64,000 nt of DNA from Pseudoalteromonas sp. MMG007. GTDB lineage: Bacteria > Pseudomonadota > Gammaproteobacteria > Enterobacterales > Alteromonadaceae. The position numbers and the translations under genes are program-made. Positions within the stretch are counted from its first letter, which is position 1; each line of letters begins with the position of its first letter. The stretch is from the NCBI RefSeq assembly GCF_018100985.1, contig NZ_JAGJEI010000015.1:1-64000 (forward strand). The letters run 5' to 3'. Of this stretch, positions 18,604 through 27,783 are shown one piece after another. Under the pieces are notes generated by a model. The model was not told the origin of the DNA. It did not search any database and was given only the letters and a program-made list of their open reading frames with translations.

Positions 18604-19281
18604 ATGCAAAAACATCAAAGCCAACCACTAAACGACTTTATAGAATACCCTCACGATGAAATGCTAAAGCGTGCAAACGAATTTTTACAAACTAGTCAGC
18701 GCCGCCATAGTATTCGTAGCTTTAGCGACCGACCCGTACCTAAAAATATAATTGAAGCCTGTATTAAAGCAGCTGGTACTGCGCCAAGTGGAGCTAATCA
18801 TCAACCGTGGCATTTTGTGGCTATAAACAGTAGTGATGTAAAAAAACAAATAAGAGAGGCCGCCGAAAAACTAGAGCGATCTTTTTATGAAGGCAGAGCA
18901 GGAGAAGAATGGCTCGATGCGCTAAAGCCGTTAGGCACCGATGCTAGTAAACCTTATTTAGAACACGCGCCTTGGCTTATTGCCGTATTTAGTCAAAAAA
19001 AGGGAGGCGTAAACACCGATGATAAAAACACCAATTATTATGTGCATGAGTCTGTTGGCTTAGCTACCGGCTTTTTAATTCAAGCTTTGCATCGTAGTGG
19101 TTTAGCAACACTTACCCATACCCCAAAACCAATGAGCTTTTTAACCGATATATGTAAGCGTGACAAAGACAACGAACGCCCATACATGTTACTTATTGCA
19201 GGCTACCCAAGCGATGATGCAACAGTACCTGCCCATGCACTTGATAAAAAATCGCTTAATGAAATTGCGACCTTTATTTAA
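18604..19281 (+). CDS. Nitroreductase-family flavoprotein, iodotyrosine-deiodinase-like
   Basis: Protein of 225 residues from the ATG at 18604. Upstream in-frame sequence begins only with TTG and is probably the leader. FMN-binding signatures are clear: RRHSIRSFSDRPVPKNIIEACIKAAGTAPSGANHQPWHFVAI near the N-terminus. A middle lid segment follows (GEEWLDALKPLGTDASKPYLEHAPWLIAVFSQKKG). The combination of APSGANHQPW with KPYLEHAPWLI recalls the iodotyrosine deiodinase branch, which reductively dehalogenates halotyrosines. The substrate cannot be settled by reading. It is divergent from the ABC operon and convergent with arsR. Confidence 0.82.
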   Translation: MQKHQSQPLNDFIEYPHDEMLKRANEFLQTSQRRHSIRSFSDRPVPKNIIEACIKAAGTAPSGANHQPWHFVAINSSDVKKQIREAAEKLERSFYEGRAGEEWLDALKPLGTDASKPYLEHAPWLIAVFSQKKGGVNTDDKNTNYYVHESVGLATGFLIQALHRSGLATLTHTPKPMSFLTDICKRDKDNERPYMLLIAGYPSDDATVPAHALDKKSLNEIATFI

Positions 19282-19287
19282 AACACA

Positions 19288-19596
19288 TTATTTAGCCATA
19301 CTTTGCTTGCAAAACCACTCGTAAAGTAACGTAATAATCGACTCAACTTTTGGGTCGATTAGCGAATAATAAATAGTGTGCCCATCGCGGCGAGTTGCCA
19401 CTAGCTGCGCTTTGCGTAAACTCGCCAAATGCTGAGACAAAGCAGACTGGGCCAACGGAATATTTTTATTTAACTCACCCACACTTTGCTCACCTTGCAA
19501 CAAACTACATAAAATCATTAAGCGACTTTTATTAGCCATAAGTTTTAAAAATTGCTCTGCCTGCTGAGCGTTTTCGGCAAGTTGTTCAATATTCAT
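19288..19596 (-). CDS. ArsR-family transcriptional repressor
   Basis: A 102-residue winged-helix protein. The recognition helix region reads LAQSALSQHLASLRKAQLVATRRDGHTIYYSL and is preceded by LMANKSRLMILCSLLQGEQSVGEL. A Cys in LMILCSLL and one near the C-terminus (WFCKQ) could be the two thiols of a BigR/YgaV/SqrR-type sulfide or redox sensor. That fits its divergent neighbour, a rhodanese. It is probably autoregulated through the palindromes at 19641-19695. Confidence 0.87.
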   Translation of the reverse strand: MNIEQLAENAQQAEQFLKLMANKSRLMILCSLLQGEQSVGELNKNIPLAQSALSQHLASLRKAQLVATRRDGHTIYYSLIDPKVESIITLLYEWFCKQSMAK

Positions 19597-19640
19597 TGTG
19601 ATGCTTAGTTATTTTGCGTGCTTTAATTATAGACTTTTAC

Positions 19641-19695
19641 ATTAGTAAGTACTAATATAATTAACATTAGGGGTTGCTAATATTAATTATATTAG
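19641..19695. promoter_or_regulatory. Cluster of palindromes, probable ArsR operator
   Basis: Three inverted repeats share the half-site CTAAT/ATTAG: ATTAGTA-AG-TACTAAT (19641-19656), CTAATAT-AATTA-ACATTAG (19652-19670, one mismatch) and CTAATAT-TAATT-ATATTAG (19677-19695, perfect). The latter two start 25 bases apart, about two and a half helical turns. They lie between the divergent arsR and rhodanese genes, so one repressor could control both. Confidence 0.7.
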
Positions 19696-19881
19696 ATTTA
19701 AATCATCGGTAATACAGTTTTTATTAGTGGCTGTGCCGTTACAATTTCGGTGCTTTTAAACTACTTTGTTGAGAGTAGCTTTCAATTTTTAACACATTTA
19801 TTGGCATTAACTTAGTGCAATCAAATTACACCAAGCGATGCCCGTGAGTGTCTTTTGCGCAAAAAGAGGATATACCTACTC

Positions 19882-20226
19882 ATGCTTACTTCAATTCCTG
19901 ATTTACTAAAAATTATCACACCTAACCAACGCCGTATTGATGCAGCGCAAGCAAAGCAAGAGCTTGAACAAAATAAAGGGCTGCTTATTGATGTGCGCGA
20001 ACCTGCTGAGCGTGCCAATGTAGCTGCAGTTGGGGCAATCAATATTCCTCGCGGATTACTTGAAATGAAGCTAATGGAAATAGAAAAAGACCCTGCCCGC
20101 CCTATTTACTTACATTGTGCCAGCGGTGCGCGCGCCACATTAAGCGCAGAAGCGCTAACCCGCGTTGGCTACGAAAACGTAACGGTTATAACCTGTAACG
20201 CAACGCAAGTGAGTGAAGTTTTTTAA
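19882..20226 (+). CDS. Single-domain rhodanese-like sulfurtransferase
   Basis: Protein of 114 residues from the ATG at 19882, which has GAGGA 11 bases before it; a TTG further up is less likely. A complete rhodanese fold is readable: LIDVREPAERANVAAVGAINIPRG, then the active-site loop HCASGARA with the catalytic Cys near residue 79. The protein is cytoplasmic with no signal peptide. Rhodaneses move sulfane sulfur between persulfides and acceptors. It pairs with the divergent ArsR regulator, suggesting a response to sulfide or persulfide. Confidence 0.9.
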   Translation: MLTSIPDLLKIITPNQRRIDAAQAKQELEQNKGLLIDVREPAERANVAAVGAINIPRGLLEMKLMEIEKDPARPIYLHCASGARATLSAEALTRVGYENVTVITCNATQVSEVF

Positions 20227-20292
20227 CTGCTTCATAAAAAAGTAACCTAAATTGCCTACACTTTGCTTTTTACACTTAACAGGTACAAAGCA

Positions 20293-22071
20293 ATGGCATT
20301 TACACGGAGAAGTTTTTTAAAAGCATCGGCAGCAGGATTTGGCGCTGCCGTATTATCACTTGGTTTAGCAGGTTGCAGGTTTGATGACGATGACGACACT
20401 CCTGTTAGCTTTGATCACGGTGTTGCCAGCGGCGACCCGCTTAGCGATAGCTTAATTATTTGGACCCGTGTAACCCCACTTAATATAACAACTAAAACAT
20501 TAAACGTGCAGTGGCAAGCCGCCACAGATAAAAGCTTTACTAATATTGTTCACGATGGTGAAGCACGCATAAGTGATACCACCGATTTTACGCTTAAAGT
20601 TGATTTACAAGGGCTTGATGCCAACACCATTTATTACTACCGATTTAACGCACACGGAAAAACCTCCCCTACCGGGCAAGGAAAAACGCTTCCTGTAGGT
20701 AACGTAGATAAAGTAAAGTTAGCAGTTGTATCGTGCGCAAATTACCCTGCCGGGTATTTCCATGTGTATGGTGAAATTGCTAAGCAAAGCGATTTAGATG
20801 CCGTATTACATTTAGGTGATTACATTTACGAGTACAGTAATACTGGCTATGCAACCGAAGACGCTGCCCAATTAGACCGACTTCTCCCCCTCGATAACAG
20901 CAGTGAAATTATAGCGCTTACCGATTACAGAAAACGCTATGCAAATTATCGCCTCGATGCCGACTTACAAGCAGCCCATAGCCACTGTGCATTTATAACG
21001 GTGTGGGACGACCACGAAATTACCAACGACACATGGCGCGAAGGCGCTGAAAATCATAACGAAGGTGAAGGCGAGTTTAGCCAACGAAAGCTAAATGCAC
21101 TACAAGCTTACTTTGAGTGGATGCCAATTCGTAATGTAGCCGATAAAGAGCGCATTTACCGTCGCTTTGAATTTGGTAACTTAGTTTCTTTATACATGCT
21201 AGACACCCGCGTTTTGGCCCGTGATGAACAGCTTAGCTACAGCGATTTTGATCTCACAACCCCTGTGGGTCAAAGTGCATTTGCCGCAGCAATTGGTGCG
21301 AGTGATCGCGCATTATTAGGCAGTGAACAACTTACTTGGCTTAGCGATGCAATAACGACCTCAAGTACTCAGTGGCAAGTATTAGGGCAACAAGTGCTCA
21401 TGACCAAAATGCATTTACCTGTAGAAGTGATGCTGCTACTAGCTAGCTTACAAAGTACACAAGCAAGTGGTGGCGACCCTAGTGCTTTACTCGCACAGGC
21501 AAATATTTTATTTGCAGAGCTGGCGAAAATTAAAGGCCGAGTATTAGCGGGTGACCCAAGCGTTACAGCCGCTGAGCTTGCACGGGTAGAAACCACCATA
21601 CCGTATAACCTTGATGCTTGGGATGGCTACGCCTACGAGCGAGAAGTGTTATTAGGCACCGCTATTGCTGCACAAAAAAACTTAGTGGTTTTAGCCGGTG
21701 ATACACATAATGGTTGGGCAGGAGAGCTTAAAACTGATGCCAATAACCCTATTGCAGCCTCACAAAATGCAGGAGTGGAGTTTGCAACTGCCTCGGTTTC
21801 ATCACCAGGGCTTGAAAAGTATTTAGCGCTAAACACACAAGATGCGCAAACCGTGGCACAAATAGAGCAAGTGATTGCTTTGTTAGTTGACGACCTTGCT
21901 TATAATAATTTAGTAGAGCGCGGCTATTTAACCGTTACTTTTACACCCACACAAGCCAGTGCTAAGTGGAACTATGTAAGCACAATTAAAGCACATGAGT
22001 ATCAAATTGTTGAAAGCCGTACCAAAGAGCTAAGTATGCTTGCGGGGCAAGCTCAATTACAAAGCGTTTAA
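20293..22071 (+). CDS. phoD: PhoD-family alkaline phosphatase, Tat-exported
   Basis: Protein of 592 residues from the ATG at 20293; the longer frame lacks a ribosome site. The N-terminus MAFTRRSFLKASAAGFGAAV is a twin-arginine signal and ends in the lipobox LAGC, so it may be a Tat-exported lipoprotein. The PhoD phosphodiesterase/monoesterase core follows: SCANYPAGYF (about 148), HLGDYIYEY (about 175), WDDHEITND (about 238) and VVLAGDTHNGW near 480. These are the calcium/iron-coordinating motifs. Its C-terminus overlaps the convergent PH-domain gene by four bases. Confidence 0.93.
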   Translation: MAFTRRSFLKASAAGFGAAVLSLGLAGCRFDDDDDTPVSFDHGVASGDPLSDSLIIWTRVTPLNITTKTLNVQWQAATDKSFTNIVHDGEARISDTTDFTLKVDLQGLDANTIYYYRFNAHGKTSPTGQGKTLPVGNVDKVKLAVVSCANYPAGYFHVYGEIAKQSDLDAVLHLGDYIYEYSNTGYATEDAAQLDRLLPLDNSSEIIALTDYRKRYANYRLDADLQAAHSHCAFITVWDDHEITNDTWREGAENHNEGEGEFSQRKLNALQAYFEWMPIRNVADKERIYRRFEFGNLVSLYMLDTRVLARDEQLSYSDFDLTTPVGQSAFAAAIGASDRALLGSEQLTWLSDAITTSSTQWQVLGQQVLMTKMHLPVEVMLLLASLQSTQASGGDPSALLAQANILFAELAKIKGRVLAGDPSVTAAELARVETTIPYNLDAWDGYAYEREVLLGTAIAAQKNLVVLAGDTHNGWAGELKTDANNPIAASQNAGVEFATASVSSPGLEKYLALNTQDAQTVAQIEQVIALLVDDLAYNNLVERGYLTVTFTPTQASAKWNYVSTIKAHEYQIVESRTKELSMLAGQAQLQSV

Positions 22072-22607
22072 CGCTTCGCCTCTAAAGCAGCTAAGCGCGT
22101 ATCTATTCGCTCTACTACCTCAACTAAGCGGGCAAGTAATGCTTGGTTGAGGTGATCTTCAGCAAACTCTTCCACTTTAGGTGCTTGCGCAGCTAAGTTA
22201 TCTTTTTGCTCAAGTATGGCTTCTCTAAACTCACTTGCGTTTACAACACCAAGTAATGACACCAATGCACCATGGCCAGACTGCCCCGCAGTTTCAAAAC
22301 TTAAGCGGTATAAACCAAATAAACGCATCAGCGGCCCTTGGCTCAGCCCAACATCGGTTATTTTTTCAAGTGGTATCGATTTTTCTTCTTTAAATAAAAT
22401 ACCGCGTTTAACAACCAGCTTTTGCGTGAGTAATTGCGCCGACATAGCCACTAAAACTTTACCTGCCACCAGCCAAACAATAATTAACACCACAGGTATG
22501 AGCGGAATAGTCACCAGCGCTAAGGCGCTAAAAAGGCATGCCGTAGTCATCCAGTATTGTTTCACTTTAGGATCAAAGCTGGCACTTTTTAAAATAGGGT
22601 TGCCCAT
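22068..22607 (-). CDS. Membrane protein with bacterial PH domain (YdbS/bPH2-like)
   Basis: Protein of 179 residues. Two closely spaced membrane segments lie at about 20-60 (TACLFSALALVTIPLIPVVLIIVWLVAG). A bPH2 domain follows with LTQKLVVKRGILFKEEKSIPLEKITDVGLSQGPLMRLFGLYRLSFETAG. The C-terminal 50 residues form a charged helix that may be a coiled coil. Function is unknown; such proteins sit at the inner membrane. It has its own GAGGA ribosome site. Confidence 0.8.
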   Translation of the reverse strand: MGNPILKSASFDPKVKQYWMTTACLFSALALVTIPLIPVVLIIVWLVAGKVLVAMSAQLLTQKLVVKRGILFKEEKSIPLEKITDVGLSQGPLMRLFGLYRLSFETAGQSGHGALVSLLGVVNASEFREAILEQKDNLAAQAPKVEEFAEDHLNQALLARLVEVVERIDTRLAALEAKR

Positions 22608-22695
22608 TGGTTTATCCTCAATACATCTAAACGTCTTATAGATTAAAAGAGCTAAATTAAAATCTAACCTATTGATTTATAAAACCAATAAACTA

Positions 22696-23313
22696 TCACA
22701 CACTAAACACTACTTTTATGGCTAGCATGATAAATATAATCCCCAATATTTTATCGAGCCATGGGTTTTGCTTAGTAAAACCAAAGCGGTTTTTTGAAAT
22801 CTCTGTAAGTAACGCCACCAGTAAATACCAGCCGGTATCAATTACAAATACTGTTAAGCACATAATAATACCAATGCTTAAAGTAAGTGCCTGAGGGTCA
22901 ATAAACTGTGAGAACAAAGCTAAAAAGAAAATAGCGAGTTTTGGATTTAAAAACGCAATGGCAAAGCCATCTTGTAATGCTTTAGCTGCACTTACCTCAC
23001 TTTTTTGTACTTCAAGTTCGTTATTACTTGGTTTTGCTAGCAATATTTTTATACCTAAATACGCCAAATAGGCCGCACCTAAGTAAACGAGTATTTGATA
23101 AACAGTTGGAAACTGCGTCATTAAAGCGCCTAACCCTAATAAAGATGCACCGGCATACAAGCCAACGCCTGTGCCATGGCTTAGTGCGGCAAGCATACCG
23201 TTTTTCATACTGCCGTTAAGTGAGTGCTTTAAAACCACCGCCAAACTTGGCCCTGGCGACATTGCCCCCATCATGCAAATAGCCGCTAGGCTTAACCATA
23301 CTGAAAATGTCAT
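22696..23313 (-). CDS. LysE/RhtB-family amino-acid exporter
   Basis: Protein of 205 residues with five to six membrane segments. It has the family signature near the N-terminus (MGAMSPGPSLAVVLKHSLNGSMKNGMLAALSHGTGVGLY). It exports amino acids or related compounds; the specific substrate cannot be told. Its ATG directly follows the stop of a 60-residue gene, so the two are translated together. Confidence 0.88.
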   Translation of the reverse strand: MTFSVWLSLAAICMMGAMSPGPSLAVVLKHSLNGSMKNGMLAALSHGTGVGLYAGASLLGLGALMTQFPTVYQILVYLGAAYLAYLGIKILLAKPSNNELEVQKSEVSAAKALQDGFAIAFLNPKLAIFFLALFSQFIDPQALTLSIGIIMCLTVFVIDTGWYLLVALLTEISKNRFGFTKQNPWLDKILGIIFIMLAIKVVFSV

Positions 23314-23496
23314 TTAAAGCTCGTCAGTTTCAATAAATAACGTATAACCATGCACTTGCCCATAAAAGCCTGTCAATGGCACTGCATTTATTACTTTCCA
23401 GCCATCTTGGTTTAATTCCTGTATGCGGTCATTCAGTGCGACTATATCTACCCCACCCAAAAAACGAGTCTTTCTAAATTCGATTACTTTTTGCAT
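23314..23496 (-). CDS. Small protein, DUF4177-like
   Basis: A 60-residue soluble protein reading MQKVIEFRKTRFLGGVDIVA and then LNDRIQELNQDGWKVINAVPLTGFYGQVHGYTLFIETDEL. The pattern (beta strand, helix with LN..GWEV, then Y..FFE) resembles DUF4177 proteins. It stands just before the LysE-type exporter with no gap, supporting a real gene. No function is known. Confidence 0.7.
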   Translation of the reverse strand: MQKVIEFRKTRFLGGVDIVALNDRIQELNQDGWKVINAVPLTGFYGQVHGYTLFIETDEL

Positions 23497-23513
23497 TTTA
23501 ATCCTTGTGTATC

Positions 23514-23912
23514 TTATAGGGTGTATTCAAAATCGTAGTAGTGAATCCCTTGCTCAATACGTATTTTCATACTGCCCGTTAACCCTTCTAGCTCATGAGT
23601 GCCTGAATCAGGAATAACATTTAAAATTAGGCTATCTTGGCCTTTATTCATAGTACCAAAATGCTGCAATACAAAGCTGCCTTTTTTGCCTTCAAGCTCG
23701 CCTATTACTTGCTCTATAGCAACATAACCGGCACTGCCTTGCGTGGGTGTCATGGCGCTTAGCATTTCGCCTTGGCTGGTGGCATTTAAGCTACCTTTAA
23801 AAGTTTTATCTATCGACATACGCCCTAAATTAATACCATTTTGGCCGCTTGCGTAGCCTTCTATAGGGGCTAGGTTTACATTAAATTCTCCACTTACGGT
23901 TTTAGTAGTCAT
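23514..23912 (-). CDS. DUF3224 domain protein
   Basis: Protein of 132 residues, predicted all-beta, with the family features VNLAPIEGYASGQNGINLGRMSIDKTFKGSLNATSQGEML and GSFVLQHFGTMNKGQDSLILNVIPDSGTHELEGLTGSMKI. DUF3224 proteins form a small barrel of unknown function. It has an AAGGA ribosome site. It lies upstream of the 60-residue gene and is probably in the same transcript with the LysE exporter. Confidence 0.85.
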   Translation of the reverse strand: MTTKTVSGEFNVNLAPIEGYASGQNGINLGRMSIDKTFKGSLNATSQGEMLSAMTPTQGSAGYVAIEQVIGELEGKKGSFVLQHFGTMNKGQDSLILNVIPDSGTHELEGLTGSMKIRIEQGIHYYDFEYTL

Positions 23913-24015
23913 AACGTTTCCTTATTGATGATTTAAACTGTACTTATATTTAAGCGTATTGATTTTTATTATCTTAGTGCCATATCTATACCTTAACCTT
24001 TAAAAAGAATCCACT

Positions 24016-25794
24016 ATGTCAAAAACAACACCTAATCCCGAAAAAGCCGCCTTTAGTAGTTTATTACCTATTTTTGCTTTTATTAAACCGTATAAATGGA
24101 TGGTAGTAGCGGCGCTTGGCGCCCTTTTAGTAACTGCTGGCGTTAACTTATCATTAGGGCAAGGCGTTAAATTTGTCATAGATCATGGCTTTATCGCAGG
24201 CTCCCAATCCCAGTTACAACAAGCTGTATTGGTGCTTATTGGTTTAATTAGCTTATTGGCCGTGGGCACGTTTAGCCGCTTTTATTTAATGTCGTGGATT
24301 GGCGAGCGCGTCAGTAACGATATTCGCAAAGCGGTGTTTAATCGCATTGTTACCCTGCACCCAAGCTACTTTGAAGAAAACCGCAGTGGCGAGCTTATGT
24401 CGCGTTTAACAACCGACACCACCTTATTACAATCGATTATTGGCTCATCGTTTTCTATGGCACTGCGTAGCGCATTAATGTTGGTGGGTGGCTTGGTAAT
24501 GCTATTGGTTACTAATTTAAAGCTTACCCTTGTTGTGGTTGCTTGTGTGCCGCTGGTATTGGTACCCATGATGGTATTTGGTAAAAAGGTGCGAAAGCTT
24601 GCAAGCTCCAGCCAAGATGCAATAGCCGACATAAGCACCTATGCCGGCGAGATCATTCAAAACATAAAAGTAGTACAAAGCTATAGCCATGAAGCACAAG
24701 AGCAGCACGCTTTTGCACTTGAAACCGAAAAAGCCTTTAGTGTGGCTAAAAGCCGCATTAAGCAACGCTCATTTTTAATTGCTGCGGTCATATTTTTAAC
24801 TTTTAGCGCTATTAGCGCAATGCTTTGGGTAGGTGGCAGTGACGTACTAGCTGGTACTATGACTGGCGGTGAGCTAGGCGCCTTTGTGTTTTATGCTATT
24901 ATGGTGGCTATGTCGGTGGCAACCGTTGCAGAGGTTTACGGCGAGCTGCAACGTGCAGCAGGTGCTGCGGCGCGCTTACTGGAGCTACTTGCAGTTAAAA
25001 GCGAAATAGAAAACCCAATCACTTCACAAGACGATGAGCTATTAGTAAACACTAACAGTCCTGCTATCGAACTTGAAAACATTAGCTTTAACTACCCATC
25101 TCGCCCCGATGTAAGCGCGCTTAACAAAATAAGCTTAACTATAGAGCAAGGTAAAACCGTTGCCATTGTTGGCCCCTCTGGCGCAGGTAAAACGACGTTA
25201 TTTGAATTACTACAGCGCTTTTACGACCCAGCAAAAGGCGCGATTAAATTTAATGATATAAACATTAAAGACCTATCGCTTAATACCCTCAGGGGTAAAA
25301 TGGGCATGGTGGCACAAAATCCTATTTTATTTAGCTCAGATGTAATGCATAACATTCGCTACGGCAACCCAAATGCCACTGACGAGCAAGTATACGCCGC
25401 TGCAAAGCACGCCCACGCAGATGAATTTATTAAACAGTTACCGCAAAGTTATAACAGCTTTTTAGGTGAGCAAGGGGTAAGGCTTTCGGGCGGGCAAAAG
25501 CAGCGTATTGTATTGGCACGCGCTATTTTAAAAGACCCTGAAATACTGCTCCTTGATGAAGCAACCAGCGCACTCGATGCGCAAAGCGAGCATCACGTTC
25601 AAGCCGCGCTTGAGCATTTAATGCAAAACAGAACAACGTTAATTATTGCCCATAGGTTGGCAACGGTTAAACATGCAGATGTGATTGTAGTAATGGAAAA
25701 TGGAGAAATAAAAGCAACAGGGAGCCACCAGCAATTACTAGCAAGCTCCCCTTTGTATCAGCGTCTTTGTGAATTGCAGTTCAACAAAAACTAA
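24016..25794 (+). CDS. ABC exporter with fused membrane and ATPase domains
   Basis: A half-transporter of 592 residues that must dimerise. Six membrane helices span about 20-320 (MVVAALGALLVTAGVNLSL, and LMLVGGLVMLLVTNLKLTLVVV). The nucleotide-binding domain has Walker A GPSGAGKTT (about 385), signature LSGGQKQR (about 490), Walker B LLLDEATSALD and the H-loop IIAHRLATV. It belongs to the MsbA/multidrug (ABCB) type; the substrate could be lipid or drug. Another MsbA may exist elsewhere, so I give no symbol. Confidence 0.93.
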   Translation: MSKTTPNPEKAAFSSLLPIFAFIKPYKWMVVAALGALLVTAGVNLSLGQGVKFVIDHGFIAGSQSQLQQAVLVLIGLISLLAVGTFSRFYLMSWIGERVSNDIRKAVFNRIVTLHPSYFEENRSGELMSRLTTDTTLLQSIIGSSFSMALRSALMLVGGLVMLLVTNLKLTLVVVACVPLVLVPMMVFGKKVRKLASSSQDAIADISTYAGEIIQNIKVVQSYSHEAQEQHAFALETEKAFSVAKSRIKQRSFLIAAVIFLTFSAISAMLWVGGSDVLAGTMTGGELGAFVFYAIMVAMSVATVAEVYGELQRAAGAAARLLELLAVKSEIENPITSQDDELLVNTNSPAIELENISFNYPSRPDVSALNKISLTIEQGKTVAIVGPSGAGKTTLFELLQRFYDPAKGAIKFNDINIKDLSLNTLRGKMGMVAQNPILFSSDVMHNIRYGNPNATDEQVYAAAKHAHADEFIKQLPQSYNSFLGEQGVRLSGGQKQRIVLARAILKDPEILLLDEATSALDAQSEHHVQAALEHLMQNRTTLIIAHRLATVKHADVIVVMENGEIKATGSHQQLLASSPLYQRLCELQFNKN

Positions 25795-26423
25795 CCTTCT
25801 GTGTTCGGCACTATTTGAATTTCTACACGGCGGTTTTGAGCACGGCCATTTGCGCTATCGTTAGTCGCAATTGGGCGTGTTTCGCCATAGCCTGTTGTAC
25901 TAATACGTGCAGCCATTATCTGCTGGTTTACTAAATAGTTTTTAACGCTTTGAGCACGTTCGCGCGATAGGTTCATGTTGTAGCTATCTTTACCTGTGCT
26001 ATCGGTATGTCCTTCAACACTAAGGTACGTTTTTTCGTATTTGTTCATTACTTTTGCAATTGCATCTAAGGTATCGTTAAAGCCTGATGAAATATAAGAT
26101 TGATCGGTCGCAAAAGTGATATTAGACGGCATAACTAAACGTAAATTATCGCCCTCACGTACAACTTCAACGCCCGAGCCTGCAAGTTCATCACGAAACG
26201 CTTCTTCTTGCTTATCCATGTAATCACCTACTGCAGCGCCCGCAAGCGCACCAATAGCAGCACCAATAAATATGCGTTTATCTTTATGATTACCCGTTGC
26301 TTTACCTAGTACGCCACCAGCTGCTGCGCCAATAGCTGCACCTTTACCAGTGTTGTTCATTTCACAGCCACTTACAAGTAAAGCTATAACAGATGCACTT
26401 ACTAGTGATTTAGTTAATGTCAT
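25791..26423 (-). CDS. OmpA-family lipoprotein, YiaD-like
   Basis: Protein of 210 residues. The signal peptide ends in the lipobox LVSGC (Cys about 20). Glycine-zipper repeats (GAAIGAAAGGVLGKATG, then GAAIGALAGAAVGDYMDKQ) are followed by a C-terminal OmpA domain that binds peptidoglycan (YLSVEGHTDSTGKDSYNMNLSRERAQSVKNYL, and NRRVEIQIVPN). This arrangement matches the YiaD lipoprotein. The gene convergently overlaps the ABC exporter by four bases. Confidence 0.9.
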   Translation of the reverse strand: MTLTKSLVSASVIALLVSGCEMNNTGKGAAIGAAAGGVLGKATGNHKDKRIFIGAAIGALAGAAVGDYMDKQEEAFRDELAGSGVEVVREGDNLRLVMPSNITFATDQSYISSGFNDTLDAIAKVMNKYEKTYLSVEGHTDSTGKDSYNMNLSRERAQSVKNYLVNQQIMAARISTTGYGETRPIATNDSANGRAQNRRVEIQIVPNTEG

Positions 26424-26628
26424 GATGATGTCCTGTTCTTTCTATAATTAGCAAGAGTATGCAAATACATCTATGAACAAACTATGAAGTGTCTGTTAAT
26501 AATTAAGTAAATTTAACCCCTGCTCACTTCACAAATACGCACAATAGCAAACTCTGCAGCGTAGTATTAATAAAAGTGTCATACTGATTTGTGACAATTA
26601 AATGAATTTTAACGAGGACTTTGGCGCT

Positions 26629-27783
26629 ATGTTATTCGCTACTTTTAGGCAGTTTTTTTTACTTGGCTGCATGAGCTTTGGCGGTCCAGCTGCTCATTTA
26701 GGCTATTTTAAACGCCATTTTGTAGATACATTAAACTGGCTAACTAACACTCGTTATGCCCAGCTTATTAGCTTGAGCCAAGCTCTTCCTGGGCCAGGTT
26801 CAAGCCAAGTAAGCTTTGCTATTGGTGTAGAGCGAGCGGGCGTACTTGGAGGAATAGCTGCGTTTATTGGTTTTACACTGCCTTCATTCTTAATTATGGT
26901 GCTACTTGCTATTAGTGCGCATCAGTTTGATGCAGTTTACTTTGCGGTTATTGCGGGGTTAAAGTTATTTGCAGTGGTTATTGTGGCCGATGCCACGCTG
27001 AGCATGGCTAAAAGCTTTTGTACAAGCATTACTTTAAAGTTACTTGCAGTACTAAGTACGCTTGCCTTAATACTATTGCCAATGATGGGCACTCAAATCG
27101 CTATTTTAGTAATTGCTGCAACAATGGGCGCGGTTTGGCCTTTATTAAAATTAGGTAATAACCCGCCGCAAACAAGTGATACCAAAAACACTGTAAATTG
27201 GCTTCCACTAGGCTTATTTGCTTTATTGCTGTGTATTAGTTTTATTCCTTTAGGGCGAGAATTTGCTTTGTTTACCCCTTTTTACCAAGCGGGTGCTATG
27301 GTATTTGGAGGTGGACATGTTGTGCTTCCTGTTCTGCAGGCAGGTGTACCAGCACTCAGTGATGAGCAGTTTTTAAGTGCATATGCCAGTGCACAGGCAG
27401 TGCCTGGACCTATGTTTACCATTGCGACCTATTTAGGCACGCAGTTAACCACAGAGCAGCCATTAGTGGGCGCTATTATTGCTACGCTTCTTATATTTAC
27501 ACCGGGCTTTTTATTAATGCTGGCATTTCAAAAAAGCTGGTTAAACCTTGCAAACAAAGCTCGCTTCGCAAGCTCCATAGCAGCGCTTAATGCTGCCGTA
27601 GTAGGCTTTTTAGCCGCTGCATTGTATTCACCAATTTGGACATCAGCAGTGCATAACCTATGGCAAGTAGGGCTGATAATTGCGGCCTTTGCATGGTTAA
27701 GAATAAAAAAGCCACCTATTTGGTGGCTATTAGCTTTATTTATTGCTGTAGGTCTTGCCCAGTACTATTTGCCATTACTTTAA
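26629..27783 (+). CDS. chrA: Chromate transporter family protein (CHR)
   Basis: Integral membrane protein, 384 residues from the ATG at 26629 (GAGG 11 bases upstream). An ATG at 26602 adds nine residues but has no ribosome site. It has the two-domain layout of bidomain CHR proteins: the first half with LLGCMSFGGPAAHLGYFKRHFV, the second with the repeat motif VFGGGHVVLPVLQAGVP and SAYASAQAVPGPMFTIATYLG. Family members efflux chromate, though natural substrates vary. The short inverted repeat TGTCA-N10-TGACA (26577-26596) lies upstream. Its end overlaps the convergent channel gene. Confidence 0.9.
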   Translation: MLFATFRQFFLLGCMSFGGPAAHLGYFKRHFVDTLNWLTNTRYAQLISLSQALPGPGSSQVSFAIGVERAGVLGGIAAFIGFTLPSFLIMVLLAISAHQFDAVYFAVIAGLKLFAVVIVADATLSMAKSFCTSITLKLLAVLSTLALILLPMMGTQIAILVIAATMGAVWPLLKLGNNPPQTSDTKNTVNWLPLGLFALLLCISFIPLGREFALFTPFYQAGAMVFGGGHVVLPVLQAGVPALSDEQFLSAYASAQAVPGPMFTIATYLGTQLTTEQPLVGAIIATLLIFTPGFLLMLAFQKSWLNLANKARFASSIAALNAAVVGFLAAALYSPIWTSAVHNLWQVGLIIAAFAWLRIKKPPIWWLLALFIAVGLAQYYLPLL

